DNA from: Azolla caroliniana
Taxonomy: Eukaryota; Polypodiophyta
Direction: 5' to 3'
Assembly: GCA_043228905.1 (NCBI GenBank)
Contig: JBHGNT010000015.1
Span: forward strand, 13,888,001 to 13,952,000
DNA: 64,000 nt
Part shown: positions 1 to 10,500 of the stretch, in pieces
Numbering within the stretch: position 1 is the stretch's first letter
Layout of the letters: every line of letters begins with the position of its first letter
The notes under the pieces: generated by a model
What the model was told of the DNA's origin: nothing
The model's input: the letters and a program-made list of their open reading frames with translations, nothing else
Databases searched by the model: none
Position numbers and translations under genes: made by a program

Positions 1-982
1 GCATCCACGGTTGTCTATCTCATGAATCGGTGCACCACTAATGGAGTGCATGAGCTAACTCCATACGAGCTCCTTGTCAGAAGGAAGCCGATCTTGTCGC
101 ACCTCAAGGTGTTCAGAAGCATTGCGAATGTATGCATCCCGAACGAACAACGACAGAAGCCCGACCCGAAGTCGGAGGAATGTATCCTCATAGGATACTC
201 GTCCGAGAAGAAGGCATACAAGTGCTACAACCCTTCTACCCGAGCGGTTCGGGTAAGTCGAGACGTAGTCTTCGACGAGTCTGCATCCTAGTACGCACTA
301 ACGACAACTTTGACTCCAACTCCGCTCATCCCGGAATCCACCAAACAAGAGGTAGAAGATGGAGATCACTTCGAACACATGTTCGAAGAAAGTCCGATTA
401 CAGCAAGGCCTAGTGGGCCACAAGAGCCCCCACACGACCCAAGCACGTCGCGTCCAAGTACGAACTTGGACAAAGGCAAAGGTAAGATGCCTGAATACGA
501 AGTCGATCACCCCGACGACAGTGATTCGGATGTGTCGGCTCCCTCACTAAACAGTGAATTTGGTGTACCCATCGTGCGTACACCCGAAGTAAAAAAGGCG
601 CTCACATCAGCGAGCGAAAAACTCTGACGCTCTTCTAGAGAGAAGAATCCCATCACTCGGCTCAGCTACAATGAGTATATGGCCCATCATTACACCTTCG
701 TGATGAAGGTAGTGGCTGAACAAGAACTCGAGAGCCCTACGGAAGCGGCTCGTGACTCACAATGGGTGGAAGCAGTCGGCCTTCGACAATTTCAAATGGC
801 AAGCCTTCATCACAGGCTTGAGGGGAAGGAAACGAAACCAAAACTACCACGAAAATGTCGACGTCGAAAGAAACAGTACCGACCATCCAAAGCCAAAGCC
901 AATTCAATCCGAATCGAAGATCCAAACGTCGAAAGCCAAAGCGTACGTCGGATGCCCCGTTGTACTTGAGCTTGAGGGGGCA
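1..982 (+). pseudogene. Copia-0 pol remnant (integrase tail, linker, RT start)
   Basis: Positions 22-291 encode the end of a Ty1/copia integrase, with the family motifs 'LKVFRSIANV', 'CILIGYSSEKKAYKCYNP' and 'VRVSRDVVFDES'. Positions 310-627 are the usual acidic, Ser/Pro-rich linker, and 'EAARDSQWVEAV' near 715-776 is the start of the reverse transcriptase. The remainder of RT and all of RNase H are missing: a lysine-rich stretch leads straight to the polypurine tract at 971-982 (CTTGAGGGGGCA). Frameshifts and stops separate the pieces. The left part lies outside the window. This is a defective, internally deleted copy. Family assignment is firm; the exact deletion point near 785 is inferred. 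Confidence 0.85.
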
Positions 983-1296
983 TGTTGAGAGATCAAGCTC
1001 AACTTACTTTAGTAAGTTAGGCAACCATGTAACTTCATAGTTACCTAGATAGAATCTAGTTAGAAGTGTTGACTATAACACCTTAAATATGACCTTGTAC
1101 TTAAGTGCGATATTCTAGATCCTCCACTCCCAAGTACATTTAATATAGGACTTACACTTTTGTACCTATATTATCCTCACACATGTGCACCCTTGCACAT
1201 GAAATCTATATATACCTCATTCTAGGTATTTTTGTATGATGATGTTTTCTAATATAGTTACTCATCCCCCATCTTGTGTTGGTCATAAGTGTTAAC

Positions 1297-1358
<62 letters not shown>

Positions 1359-1449
1359 CACACACATATCACTTAATCTTCCGCTTATAAACTAATCACA
1401 TAATTAGGTACTAAATAATCCTTACTAATTACTTACCTAATTCTTAACA
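983..1449 (+). mobile_element. Copia-0 3' LTR
   Basis: The LTR begins TGTTGAGAG directly after the polypurine tract and ends TTCTTAACA, so the ends form a short imperfect inverted repeat with TG...CA termini. A (TC)n run fills 1301-1354. The base after the LTR resumes the gag of the Gypsy-A copy, so this copia element was inserted in Gypsy-A. The target duplication cannot be confirmed because the 5' end is outside the window. Confidence 0.75.
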
Positions 1450-1847
1450 ATTTCATTAGAAATTTCTGATAGTTCTAATAGTACTAATTGCCGAAATCTA
1501 TCGAACAAATTTGAAGTCCTTAGTCAATTAGAAGAAGAGTTAAACGATTAAGTCCAGCCATAATAGGAGTTGTTTGGTTTGACAACCCTAGATCTATGCA
1601 TCCCATTAGTGGTTCCATTCCCTCTAAGCAAGTTAGCAATGTGTTCTTAGCTCAAGGAATGGTTAGTACTAAAAGTACTCCTCCAATACATGTCTTAGCA
1701 CTCTTAGATTCAGGAGCCAACTCTTGCTTCATGGATAGGAATTTTGCCCAAGCTCATCAGATATCCCTAAGAAAACTTTCTTGCCCAGCATCTGTAGTAG
1801 TTATTGATGGTCGTCCCATTGCGTCCGGAAATATCATAAAAGAGTAA
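1450..1847 (+). pseudogene. Gypsy-A (plus copy) gag tail and retropepsin
   Basis: Positions 1459-1552 match, base for base with few differences, the end of gag in the minus-strand Gypsy-A copy near 21475-21560. The protease follows, with the active-site motif 'LLDSGANSCFMD' near 1705-1740 (Asp-Ser-Gly intact) and 'VVVIDGRPIASGNII'. A TAA at 1845-1847 interrupts the frame where the sister copy reads Leu. The protein would mature the gag-pol polyprotein in virus-like particles, but this copy is broken. Confidence 0.8.
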
Positions 1848-1860
1848 GAGTCGATTCAAG

Positions 1861-2976
1861 TTGTCCTATATAATTTGGTGTGTAGTATCATTTAATATAA
1901 TTAGTAGTCCAAATCATCCAATTGTCTTGGGGTTACCATGGTTCGAATTACATAACCAAGACATAGATTGGAGAACAAGAGAAAACCAGTATCAACAAAC
2001 CCAAGGACCTACTCATAGGATTGCAACCATTTCACTACAACAATTGCGTGAGGAAGGACGCAAGGAAGCAATGTTTGTCTTCGCAGTATTAGTAAAACCT
2101 TCCAACACCACTAAAGAGGAATCCACAATTCAACTTCTAGAGAAGTATCATCATTATGCCGACGTGTTCGATAAAGTACAAGCCAATACACTTCCTCACC
2201 ACCGACCGTATGATTGTCCCATTGATTTACAACCGGGAAAAGAGCCACCATGGGGACCAATCTACAACTTGTCACCAACCGAGCTAGAAGTCCTTCGAGC
2301 CTACATAGAGGAGAATTTGGCAAACGGTTTCATTCGACATTCAAAATCTCCAGCCGGCGCATCCATTTTCTTTGTCAAGAAAAAGGATGGATCACTTCGT
2401 CTCGTCGTAGATTACTGTGGCTTGAATAAGGTCATCATTAGGAATAGGTATGCACTTCCCCTTATCTTGGGTCTTTTAGAATGGATCAATAGTGCAAAGT
2501 TCTTCACAAAGATCGACTTACAAGGAGCATATAACCTCGTACGGATCCGATCGGGAGTATACAATTATTGGATCCGATCTGCAGAGCGTATAACCTCGTA
2601 CGGAGCAAAGATGCCAAGACATCATCCATATGGTTTATTGGAACCATTACCAAATCCAAGCAAGCTGTGGCAATCCATTTCTCTAGATTTCATCACAAAT
2701 CTTCCGGTCTCTAAGGGATTTGATGCAATCTTAACATTAATATATCGATATATGAAGATGACACATTTTTTTCCTTGTACTAAGGAAATCACTGGTGAAG
2801 AAACTGCCGAAATTGTCATGCGTGAGGTATGTCGGCATCATGGCCTTCCCAAACCCCAATTTGTCTCGAAATTCTCAAGGTCACTTGTAACCTCTCCTCC
2901 GTCTACCACCCGCAAACAGATGGACAAGCAGAACGAACAAATCAAACGTTGGAATAATATCTTCGGTGTTTTCTAA
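1861..2976 (+). pseudogene. Gypsy-A (plus copy) RT fused to integrase by deletion
   Basis: The frame opens with the protease tail ('VLGLPWFELHNQDIDW'), passes into RT fingers ('[20 protein letters not shown]', 'FFTKIDLQGAYNLVRIR'), and then jumps at about 2540-2605 to the integrase core ('WQSISLDFITNLPVSKGFDA'). The catalytic RT palm with its xxDD motif, all of RNase H and the integrase zinc finger are absent. Compared with the minus-strand copy (about 19085-20540), roughly 1.5 kb is missing. The junction carries filler: ATAACCTCGTACGGA and GGATCCGATC each occur twice. No active enzyme can come from this frame. Confidence 0.8.
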
Positions 2977-3690
2977 GCTATCAACAAGATGACTGGGCAG
3001 ATATTCTCCACTTTGCTGAATTTGCGTATAATAATTCTGTCCACTCATCGACTAGGGTTACACCATTTTATGCTTATGCAGGCTATCATCCTCGGTGGTG
3101 TATATTCAAAACTCCGGAGTTACCCACAAATCCTTATGGCTACACAAGATACATGCAGACTTATGTACTCATTTACAACAAGCTCAACAAACACAAAAGG
3201 ATTATGCGGATCATCATCGGCTTCCATTTAGTTTTAACATTGGAGATCGGGTATGGTTATTACGACGACACGTCAAGACTACTCACCCATGTGATAAATT
3301 GGACTATCGACAATTAGGTCCTTTCCGTAATATCGGAAAAATTAATGATGTCGCTTTTCATCCCAATCTACCTTCGCAACTACGGATACATCCGGTTTTT
3401 CATAATTCTCTTCTCGAACCGTATCAAAAGAACACTATTCCAAATCGTATTACACCACCTCCACCCCTGATCGAGCTTGAAGCAGGACCGGAGTAAGAAG
3501 TAGTTGTCATCCTCGATTCCAAGATTGTTCGCAACAATCTCTACTATTTGGTCGATTGGCTAGGCTATGGTCCAAGTGAGCGTACTTGGGAACCAGTCGA
3601 GAATGTGGTAAATGCTCAAGCTCTTATTGAGTACTTTCATCAGCAATATCCCGACAAGCCTGGTCCTCCATCTAAGACGACGTCGTCTTA
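2977..3690 (+). pseudogene. Gypsy-A (plus copy) integrase C-terminus and chromodomain
   Basis: Broken frames continue the integrase. Positions 3095-3496 give 'FNIGDRVWLLRRHVKTTHPC' and 'IHPVFHNSLLEPYQ', the conserved end of gypsy integrases. Positions 3500-3690 give a chromodomain, 'LYYLVDWLGYGPSERTWEP', which in chromoviruses directs integration to marked chromatin. A TAA near 3496 and frameshifts around 2976-3095 disrupt it. The minus-strand sister at 17926-19098 shows the same order in one open frame. Confidence 0.8.
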
Positions 3691-3695
3691 AGGGA

Positions 3696-3717
3696 GGGGG
3701 GGGGGGGGGGGGGGGGG
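3696..3717 (+). repeat. G22 homopolymer in the polypurine tract
   Basis: A run of 22 G residues lies 3 bases before the LTR, where the sister copy has only GGGGGG (complement of 17930-17935). It is an expanded polypurine tract, the plus-strand primer site of the element. Confidence 0.8.
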
Positions 3718-3720
3718 TAG

Positions 3721-4029
3721 TGTCATGATATAGCATGGTATGGCTTCAAAAGGATTTGAAGCCATGACCTTGTGTCACATGGGTTGAAGCCTTACCATTA
3801 AGCTATACACTATAACATAAAGAATATTATTTCTATTTATTATTTCACTTAGGAAATCATGTATATTCTAGATTTCTTTGGAACATTCTAGAAATGTCAA
3901 GAGTATTCCTAAGCCACTATAAAAAGAGGCACATGGCATTATTGAGAACCAAATAGGTTCAACGCCAGTCTTAAGCCTCCTAGCTATTCCTGTATATTCT
4001 CTTCATATAATATATATCTTTTGTTATCA

Positions 4030-4074
<45 letters not shown>

Positions 4075-4102
4075 AGTTCTACACCCCTCTTAGTACTAAT
4101 CC
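3721..4102 (+). mobile_element. Gypsy-A (plus copy) 3' LTR, truncated
   Basis: The LTR starts TGTCATGATA after the polypurine tract and matches the minus-strand LTR at 17488-17925, including a (CT)n run at 4033-4072 and the CTTAGTACTAATCC segment. Homology stops at 4102, where Tat-like gypsy sequence begins, so about 60-80 bases of the LTR end are missing. The start of the LTR holds a tRNA-like stretch in antisense (3765-3815). Confidence 0.8.
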
Positions 4103-5110
4103 GCGATGGGTTGGTTGATGACGAAGTCAATCGATACCTCGATGACCACCCGAAGATAATACCACCATTAGATATTGACGTCGTCGAGGCGGTCAACCTA
4201 TATGTGTCAGGGGTAGATATCGAGGCAGGAGATACCTTACAGAGCCCCATGCCCGAGCAGCCCTGGAATGCAAATTGGCAATCTCCCACCACGTGAAAGC
4301 TTCGATATTCGAGGAAATCAATTTAGGGAATATCAAGGACCCTCAACCGATTAAATTTGTCAAGGAACTCGCACCGATAGAGAAATTGGCAATGGTGGCC
4401 TTGTTAACAGAATATAAAGACTTCTTCTCTTGGTCGTACAATGATATGCAAGGCCTCAAACCGAACACCAAATCCACTTCAACCAAGATGCCAAACTGGT
4501 TCAACAACAGTGGTACCGCATGAATCCTAACTACACAGCCAAGGTGAAGGAAGAAATCGACAAGTTGTTGCGTGTAAGCTTTGTTCGACCCATCAAGAAA
4601 GCTACACGGCTCAGCCCGATTGTCGTCGTGCCAAAGAAAAATGGCAAGTTCCGAGTTTGCGTCGACTATCGGAAATTAAATGCCGCCACCATCACCGATG
4701 CGTTTCCACTACCCTTCACCGATGCGGTCCTGGATGTGGCCATGGGCCATGAGATATATAGTTTCATGGACGACTTCAGTGGGTATAACCAAATTCGGAT
4801 GCACCCGGATGACCAGGAAAAGACCGCTTTCGTCATCGAATGGGGCGTCTTCGTGGTGGTCGTAATGATGTTTGGGTTGAAAATAGCGTCGACAACCTTT
4901 CGGTAGTATCATCACGGAAATTTTCGGGGAATATATCCCTGCCTTCATGCAGGTCTTTTTGGATGATTTCTCAGTTTATGGCCGCCAACGGGAGCATATA
5001 AACTATTTACACTTATGGCTCGACTAATGTCAAAAAGCACGATTGAGCCTAAACCCGGCAAAATGCATATTCAACGTCTCCAGTGGCGCAAAATAATGGT
5101 CTATGCATGT
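4103..5110 (+). pseudogene. Tat-like Ty3/gypsy reverse transcriptase fragment
   Basis: Several frames together encode a Tat-lineage RT: 'LLTEYKDFFSWSYNDMQGL', 'LSPIVVVPKKNGKFRVCVDY', 'AFPLPFTDAVLDVAMGHEIY', 'FMDDFSGYNQIRMHPDDQEK', and, after a stop near 4906, 'VFLDDFSVYG', which contains the catalytic Asp pair. The sequence then fades around 5100 ('LSLNPAKCIFNVSSGAK'). Frameshifts lie near 4510 and stops near 4906 and 5026. It lacks protease, RNase H and integrase. It adjoins the broken Gypsy-A LTR, so the junction at 4102/4103 is a rearrangement breakpoint rather than a clean insertion. Confidence 0.8.
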
Positions 5111-5441
5111 CACGAGTACAGGGAAGTCAATATACCACGCAACGATTTGAATAGCGGTTTGGCAGGGTGTTGTGGCCCCAACTCTTCTTTCGCACCACAA
5201 CACCTTGATCCGATTACTCGGGAGGAGTAATCAATGGTGTTCCTCCAGGAGGGAGTAACATTTGTCATTGAAAGACCAAACTCAACAAAAAGTATAGTTT
5301 TGAAAATTGTCTACATGTAGTTGATCAAAGAATTTGTCTCCCTAAATCATATTATAGACCTTGTTGTGAACTTTGATTCAAACCATAGGTTATCAATGTG
5401 AGAACTCGTATGATCGAGTTATAGCTAAATAGACACACATT
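5111..5441. other. No gene seen
   Basis: This AT-rich stretch shows no coding similarity, RNA gene or repeat that I can recognise on either strand. Confidence 0.5.
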
Positions 5442-5818
5442 CTACATTCTATCAGTGTCGAGTAAATTAAGAAGAGAGAGAAAGGTGTTTTTTCTTGTTG
5501 CCCAAATGGATGTAGCTCAATTCGTAAGGTCGCTTAATGGAGACCAAGAGGTCATTGGTTTGATGCTTACATTCTATCGGTGTCTAGTAAATTAAGAAGA
5601 GAGAAAAAGGTGTTTTTTCTTGTTGCCCAAATGGATGCAGCTCAATTCGTAAGGTCTCCTAATGGTGACCAAGAGGTCATTGGTTCAACACCTACATTCT
5701 ATTGGTGTTTAGTAAATTAAGAAAAGAGAGAAATGTGTTTTTTCTTGTTGCCCAAATGGATGTAGCTCAATTCGTAAGGTTGCCTAATGGAGACCAAGAG
5801 GTCATTGGTTTAACCCCA
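5442..5818 (+). repeat. Tandem repeat, three ~125-bp units with a tRNA-like core
   Basis: Three head-to-tail units start at 5442, 5569 and 5694. Each begins ACATTCTAT, has a GA-rich stretch, then TGTAGCTCAATTCGTAAGG, and ends with AAGAGGTCATTGGTT. The core resembles the A box and B box of a tRNA gene, but no cloverleaf can be drawn. A related core recurs at 54232-54290. Confidence 0.8.
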
Positions 5819-5820
5819 AA

Positions 5821-5956
5821 GGTATGCTAAAAGGGTGGCCCAAAGGAACACATGTACACCACAACATGAAGGCATGCATGCTAAAAAGGGTATGCTAAAA
5901 GGAGGCACAAAGGAACACATCCACACCACAACATAAAGGCATGCACTTGGACCAAA
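5821..5956 (+). repeat. Tandem duplication, 68-bp unit
   Basis: Two copies starting at 5821 and 5889 share GGTATGCTAAAAGG, AAAGGAACACAT and CACCACAACAT with a few substitutions. Nothing coding is seen. Confidence 0.75.
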
Positions 5957-6422
5957 GGGACACCACAATATGTATGGAGTAATAGAGGTGAGAAAATTGG
6001 GGTATGTACTTTTGTGGGGTACCACAACAATTCCATGGGCTCAAAGGAAAGTTGATTTGGCAAATTTAGCAAGTATGTTTTATGTGGACATTGTCTCAAG
6101 AAGGGGTAGATTTATCTCATCTAATATTATGACACTTGAGAGGGTTTACCTTGCTAGATCGCTACTAATGAAGTAGTGGAGATAACACGGGTTGTATTAT
6201 CATCTTGTTTTAATAACAAACATAGGTTTACGAAAAATAAATAAATGAGAGAGATTTTACTATTATCATTAAAGGTCATATGACCCACGACTAGAAATAG
6301 TGTTTCACATATTAGATGTGAACTGCGTAACGACTCTAGATGTTCAAGAACTCTACTAATGAATGTCGCAATTGAGAGCACACATTGTGAGACAACATAT
6401 CTATGAAAGTTGGAGGGAGCAT
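5957..6422. other. No gene seen
   Basis: No family could be recognised. The last 15 bases (GTTGGAGGGAGCAT) look like a polypurine tract, which would make this the 3' internal end of a retrotransposon, but no RNase H or integrase motif is visible upstream. Confidence 0.35.
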
Positions 6423-6830
6423 TGATGTGACAAATTTGTTTATTGGAGCAAGTAGATTTTCTTTCTTCAATGGTGCATTCATCTTGCTAGTAGCCATTCA
6501 ACATGTCCCACTACTCATGTAGTTAGTGGTGACACTTATTGGTTGTGGTTGGTGCCATTGTAGTACTTTTCACACATTTATAAATAGAATCTTGTGTTTT
6601 TCAAACAAAGAGAGAGAAAGAGGAAAATTTGATAGTTATCTCTTTAATGTCCATGGGAGACTGACCAATTGGATTTTTTAACTCTTTAATGTCCATGGGA
6701 TATTGACCAATTGGAATTTTTATCTATTTAATGTCCATGGGAGAGAGACCAATTGGAATTGATCTCTTTAATGTCCATGGGAGACCAACCTGCAATTTGT
6801 GGGATGGGGTCTACTCCATGGTGAGGATTG
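6423..6830 (+). mobile_element. Probable LTR upstream of CPR
   Basis: TGATGTGACAAATTTG follows a purine-rich tract. A good TATA-like box, TTTATAAATAG, lies at 6578-6587, followed by a GA-rich stretch and by a short tandem array. This order is typical of an LTR (U3, TATA, R). The 3' end and any target duplication could not be fixed, so the boundaries are approximate. Confidence 0.4.
6640..6800 (+). repeat. Tandem array, four ~42-bp units
   Basis: Units start at 6640, 6682, 6724 and 6764. Each carries CTTTAATGTCCATGGGA followed by GACCAATTGGA; the last unit is diverged. The array lies inside the probable LTR. Confidence 0.85.
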
Positions 6831-7217
6831 AACATCAATTCTCTCAAATTTATGACTTTGACACTACAGGGTAAACCAACAAGCCAAATAACCAATTGTA
6901 CTAGCGTGACCAAAGAAGGTGAATGGCAAAGGGTGGTATTTCCTATAGCCTCAAGGGCGAGGGTATGACCACCCACTCTCCACCCCCAAAACCCAAGGCG
7001 ACGACAAACCTTCATCGAGAGAAGCTCCGGAGACACACTGACTGCTCTTGCTAGTAAACCATCTCGTAAGTAAAGGCAAGCAAAGCTGAACATAGTGGGA
7101 TACAATGCGTCCATCGAGGCTATCAAGTGGGGGAGGTGATGGTGGGTCGCGATCAACGAAGGCACTCGATGGTGTGAGCGTGAGTGATTTGAGTCAGGGT
7201 CAGGGTCAATGTTGGTG

Positions 7218-7330
7218 TCCGAGTCCGAGTCCGAGTCCATTGTTCGAGTCTATTGTCCGAGTCCATTGCTCGAGGCTATTGTCCGAGTCCGTTGTCCGAG
7301 TCTATTATTGTCTGAGTCCATTGTCCAGAG
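7218..7330 (+). repeat. GAGTCC minisatellite upstream of CPR
   Basis: Imperfect repeats of GTCCGAGTCCATT and variants run through this stretch, about 200 bases before the CPR start codon. It is in the promoter-proximal region; whether it matters for expression is unknown. Confidence 0.75.
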
Positions 7331-7354
7331 GCCTCACTCTAGCACACCCAACCC

Positions 7355-7525
7355 AACCATTCATTCATTCATTCATTCATTTCTCTTCTTCTTCTTCTTC
7401 TTCTTCTTCTGTCTCTCTCAGTCTCAGTCTCAGTCTCTGTCTGTAGCCATTATGGTATCTGAATACTGAGTCAACACAGGTGCAGAGTACACCTCCCCAC
7501 CTCCTCCTCCTCCTCCTCCTCCTCC
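7355..7525 (+). promoter_or_regulatory. CPR 5' leader: pyrimidine-rich, microsatellite-bearing
   Basis: The bases before the start codon hold (ATTC)5, (TTC)9, CTCAGT repeats and (CCT)n ending at 7524. Pyrimidine-rich leaders are usual for plant housekeeping genes. I see no clear TATA box in 7100-7450, so the transcription start could not be placed. Confidence 0.5.
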
Positions 7526-10500
7526 ATGGCCCAACCCTCTGCTCCCCCCCTCTGGGAGAACCCCTCTTCCTTGCTGCTCCTCGCAGCTCTGCTCCTCTTG
7601 CCCATCCTCTTCATCTTCTTCCGATCTTCCTCTTCTTCCTCGAAAACCTCCAAAGACCTGAAGGAGAAGAAAGATGCCACTCCCAAAAAGCTTGTGGTAG
7701 AGGTTTCCTCTCCAACTCTGGAAGATCTCTCCCAGAAGAAGGTCACTGTCTTCTTCGGAACTCAGACAGGAACAGCAGAAGGATTTGCCAAGGTACTTTA
7801 TCGTTCCTTCCATTATTATTATTATTTTTGCTGTGGTGTGGTGTCCTTGTTCGGATTCATCTTTGAATGAATAGGCCATTGATGGATCCATCCCATCCAT
7901 CCATCCATCCATCCATTCATATATATGAATATTTCTCATGAGATCAAATATTTGTAGAAGGTTCACGGATTGAGTCATTCATCTGCAGATGGATTCTCGT
8001 GAGATCCATCCATCCATCCATCCATTCATATATATGAATATTTCTCATGAGATCAAATATTTGTAGAAGGTTCACGGATTGAGTCATTCATCTGCAGATG
8101 GATTCATTCAATCGTCTGTATGTGTATTGATTGTTGTGAAATCAAATATTTGTACAACATTCATGGATTCCTTCTCTAATCCTTGAATGGTTTTTTTTCA
8201 AGCTCAAGTGTTTGTGGAACATTCATTCATTTGTACGTATATGGATTCTTGTGATTTTCAGTCTCTGGCTGAAGAAGGTAGAGTTCGATATGAAAACAGA
8301 GTCCTCTTCAAGGTGGTCGATCTGGTACGTATCTCATGTAATTGAAGAGAAATATGTGGAAAATGAACAAGTTAAGGAGATAAAAGTGGGGAATTAATAA
8401 TAATTTCGTGTAGGTTAAAGAGAATGCATAAAAAATGAACTAGAGTATCTTCGGAGAAAGAGGAAAAATAAACAAGAATATCCTGTAACTTGAAGAAAAG
8501 GTTTGGAAAATAAAAAATACCCTCTTGCAGTCTGAACAAAAACATAGAAACTTGAAGAGAACATATGAAAAATAAACACTAATCTCTTGCAATCTGAAGA
8601 GGAATATGGAAACTTAGCAACAGTATCCTGCTAATGAAGAGAAATATGGGAAATGAATACGAAAAGTCATGCAGATCTACATGCATGTGTGTATTGTTTC
8701 GGTTCCAATCTCAAGAAAGTTTTGACCATCGCTTCATTGCAAGGATGAGTATGGAGCAGATGCTGATGAGTACGATAAAAAATTCAGCAAGGAGAGCCTT
8801 GCTCTGTTCACACTTGCAACGTAAGTAATGCTTATATTGATAGCACATTAATAGTAGGGTTTTAGTGTGATTTACATTTCAAATTCCACCTTATATCTAT
8901 ACAAACACATAGGTATGGAGATGGAGAACCTACAGATAATGCTGCACGGTTCTACAAGTGGTTTGTTGATGTACGCAAATACACTGTCATATATATGTTT
9001 GGCATTCTTGGGAGAAATACTAAAACTGTAAACTTTTGATCCAATAAATTTGTTAGGGCAAGAAGAATGGAGGAGATTGGCTTTCAGGTCTTTCCTATGG
9101 TGTCTTTGGCCTGGGAAACCGGCAGTATGAGCACTTCAATGAGGTATATACCATGTAAATTATTTGAAGTAAAACTAGGATCTTGGTAATTAAAAGTGGT
9201 ATATAATTGCTTTTGATCTGATTTCAGGTTGCCAAGAAAGTGGATGAGGCTCTTGCAGCTTATGGTTGGTCAACCAATCCTTCTCTGTTGTGGACCAGAA
9301 AATTACTCTTTATCTCCCCATTTAATGATGCCTAATCAACTTCCTCTTTTACAGGAGCAAATCAGCTGGTTTCATGTGGGCTTGGGGATGATGACCAGTG
9401 CATCGAGGACGACTTTTCAGCATGGTATATATCTTTATAAAGAAAGAATTGTGGGATTTCTTTGTTACAATTTGCTTTTAAGACAATGTGTTTATCTCAA
9501 CCCTTGAGTTACGGGAAATCAATTTGTAAAGCCATTTGTTAGGATATGCAATCTAATGGGCTTCTTTGTAGGCGTGAACAACTATGGCCATCCCTTGATC
9601 CACTCTTGCTTGATTCAACTAATGCAACTCCTGCTGTGACCACGCCTTACATGGCTGCTATCCTAGAATATCGAGTTGTATTCCATGATGACGATGAAAA
9701 GAATGTGTATCAGGAGGTATTTACACCTAGGTCACGCACTCCTGGGACACATGATGCAAACCACCCATGCAGGTAAGACTTGGGCTCTTCTCTGGTCTTG
9801 TACAGTGGCAGTTTGACTTATTTGTCTATGTACTGTGTTCACTATTGTTTATGTTGATTTTTAGGGCAAATGTGGCTGTACGGAGAGAGCTGCACACTGA
9901 CCAATCAGATCGTTCGTGCATTCACTTGGAGTTTGATATCCTAGGCACAGGCTTAAAGTAAGTAAGAAAAGCATGCATTATGTCGATTTTCCATTTACTT
10001 TTACTTGCCTTTCCAATGCCTGTTGCTCATGTATTTCCAGATATGAGACCGGGGATCATGTTGGGGTTTATCCAGAAAACACAAATGAAAATGTCGAGGA
10101 GGCAGCTGGATTGCTTGGATATTCCCTGGATACAATGTTTTCACTGCATGCAGAAGCTGAGGATGGGACTCCAATAGGTGGTTCTTTAATGCCACCATTC
10201 CCAGGGCCATGTGATTTAAAAACTGCCTTGGCTCGCTATGCAGATATTTTAACTCCACCACGTAAGGTATGTATGAGCTCACTGGCAAGAGGCTACATGC
10301 AAAGCAAAATGTGATGATGCATTGTCTTTTTTTTTTGTCAATATAGTGATAATTAACCTTTAGAAATCTTAAGAGAGATGCAATAATTAAACTACATGGA
10401 CAAGAAACCGCCCCTACAGTAAAGTAACATAAGTACAATTCAAAATACATGCCATTTATCCTCATGTCTTTACAAAAGCTTTCCGAATTTTGGCATCTTA

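Noticed and set aside
5442-5818. tRNA genes or a CRISPR-like array in the 125-bp repeats
   Set aside because: No acceptor stem or cloverleaf can be formed, and there are no short unique spacers between short repeats; the whole unit is repeated.
7430-7978. 182-codon minus-strand frame over the CPR leader and exon 1
   Set aside because: It is the antisense of trinucleotide runs and CPR exon 1; Gly/Glu/Met repeats only.
9717-9772. Intron starting at GTATTT after exon 8 'VYQE'
   Set aside because: The frame continues open to 'THDANHPCR', a conserved CPR stretch, and a good donor GTAAGA follows at 9773.
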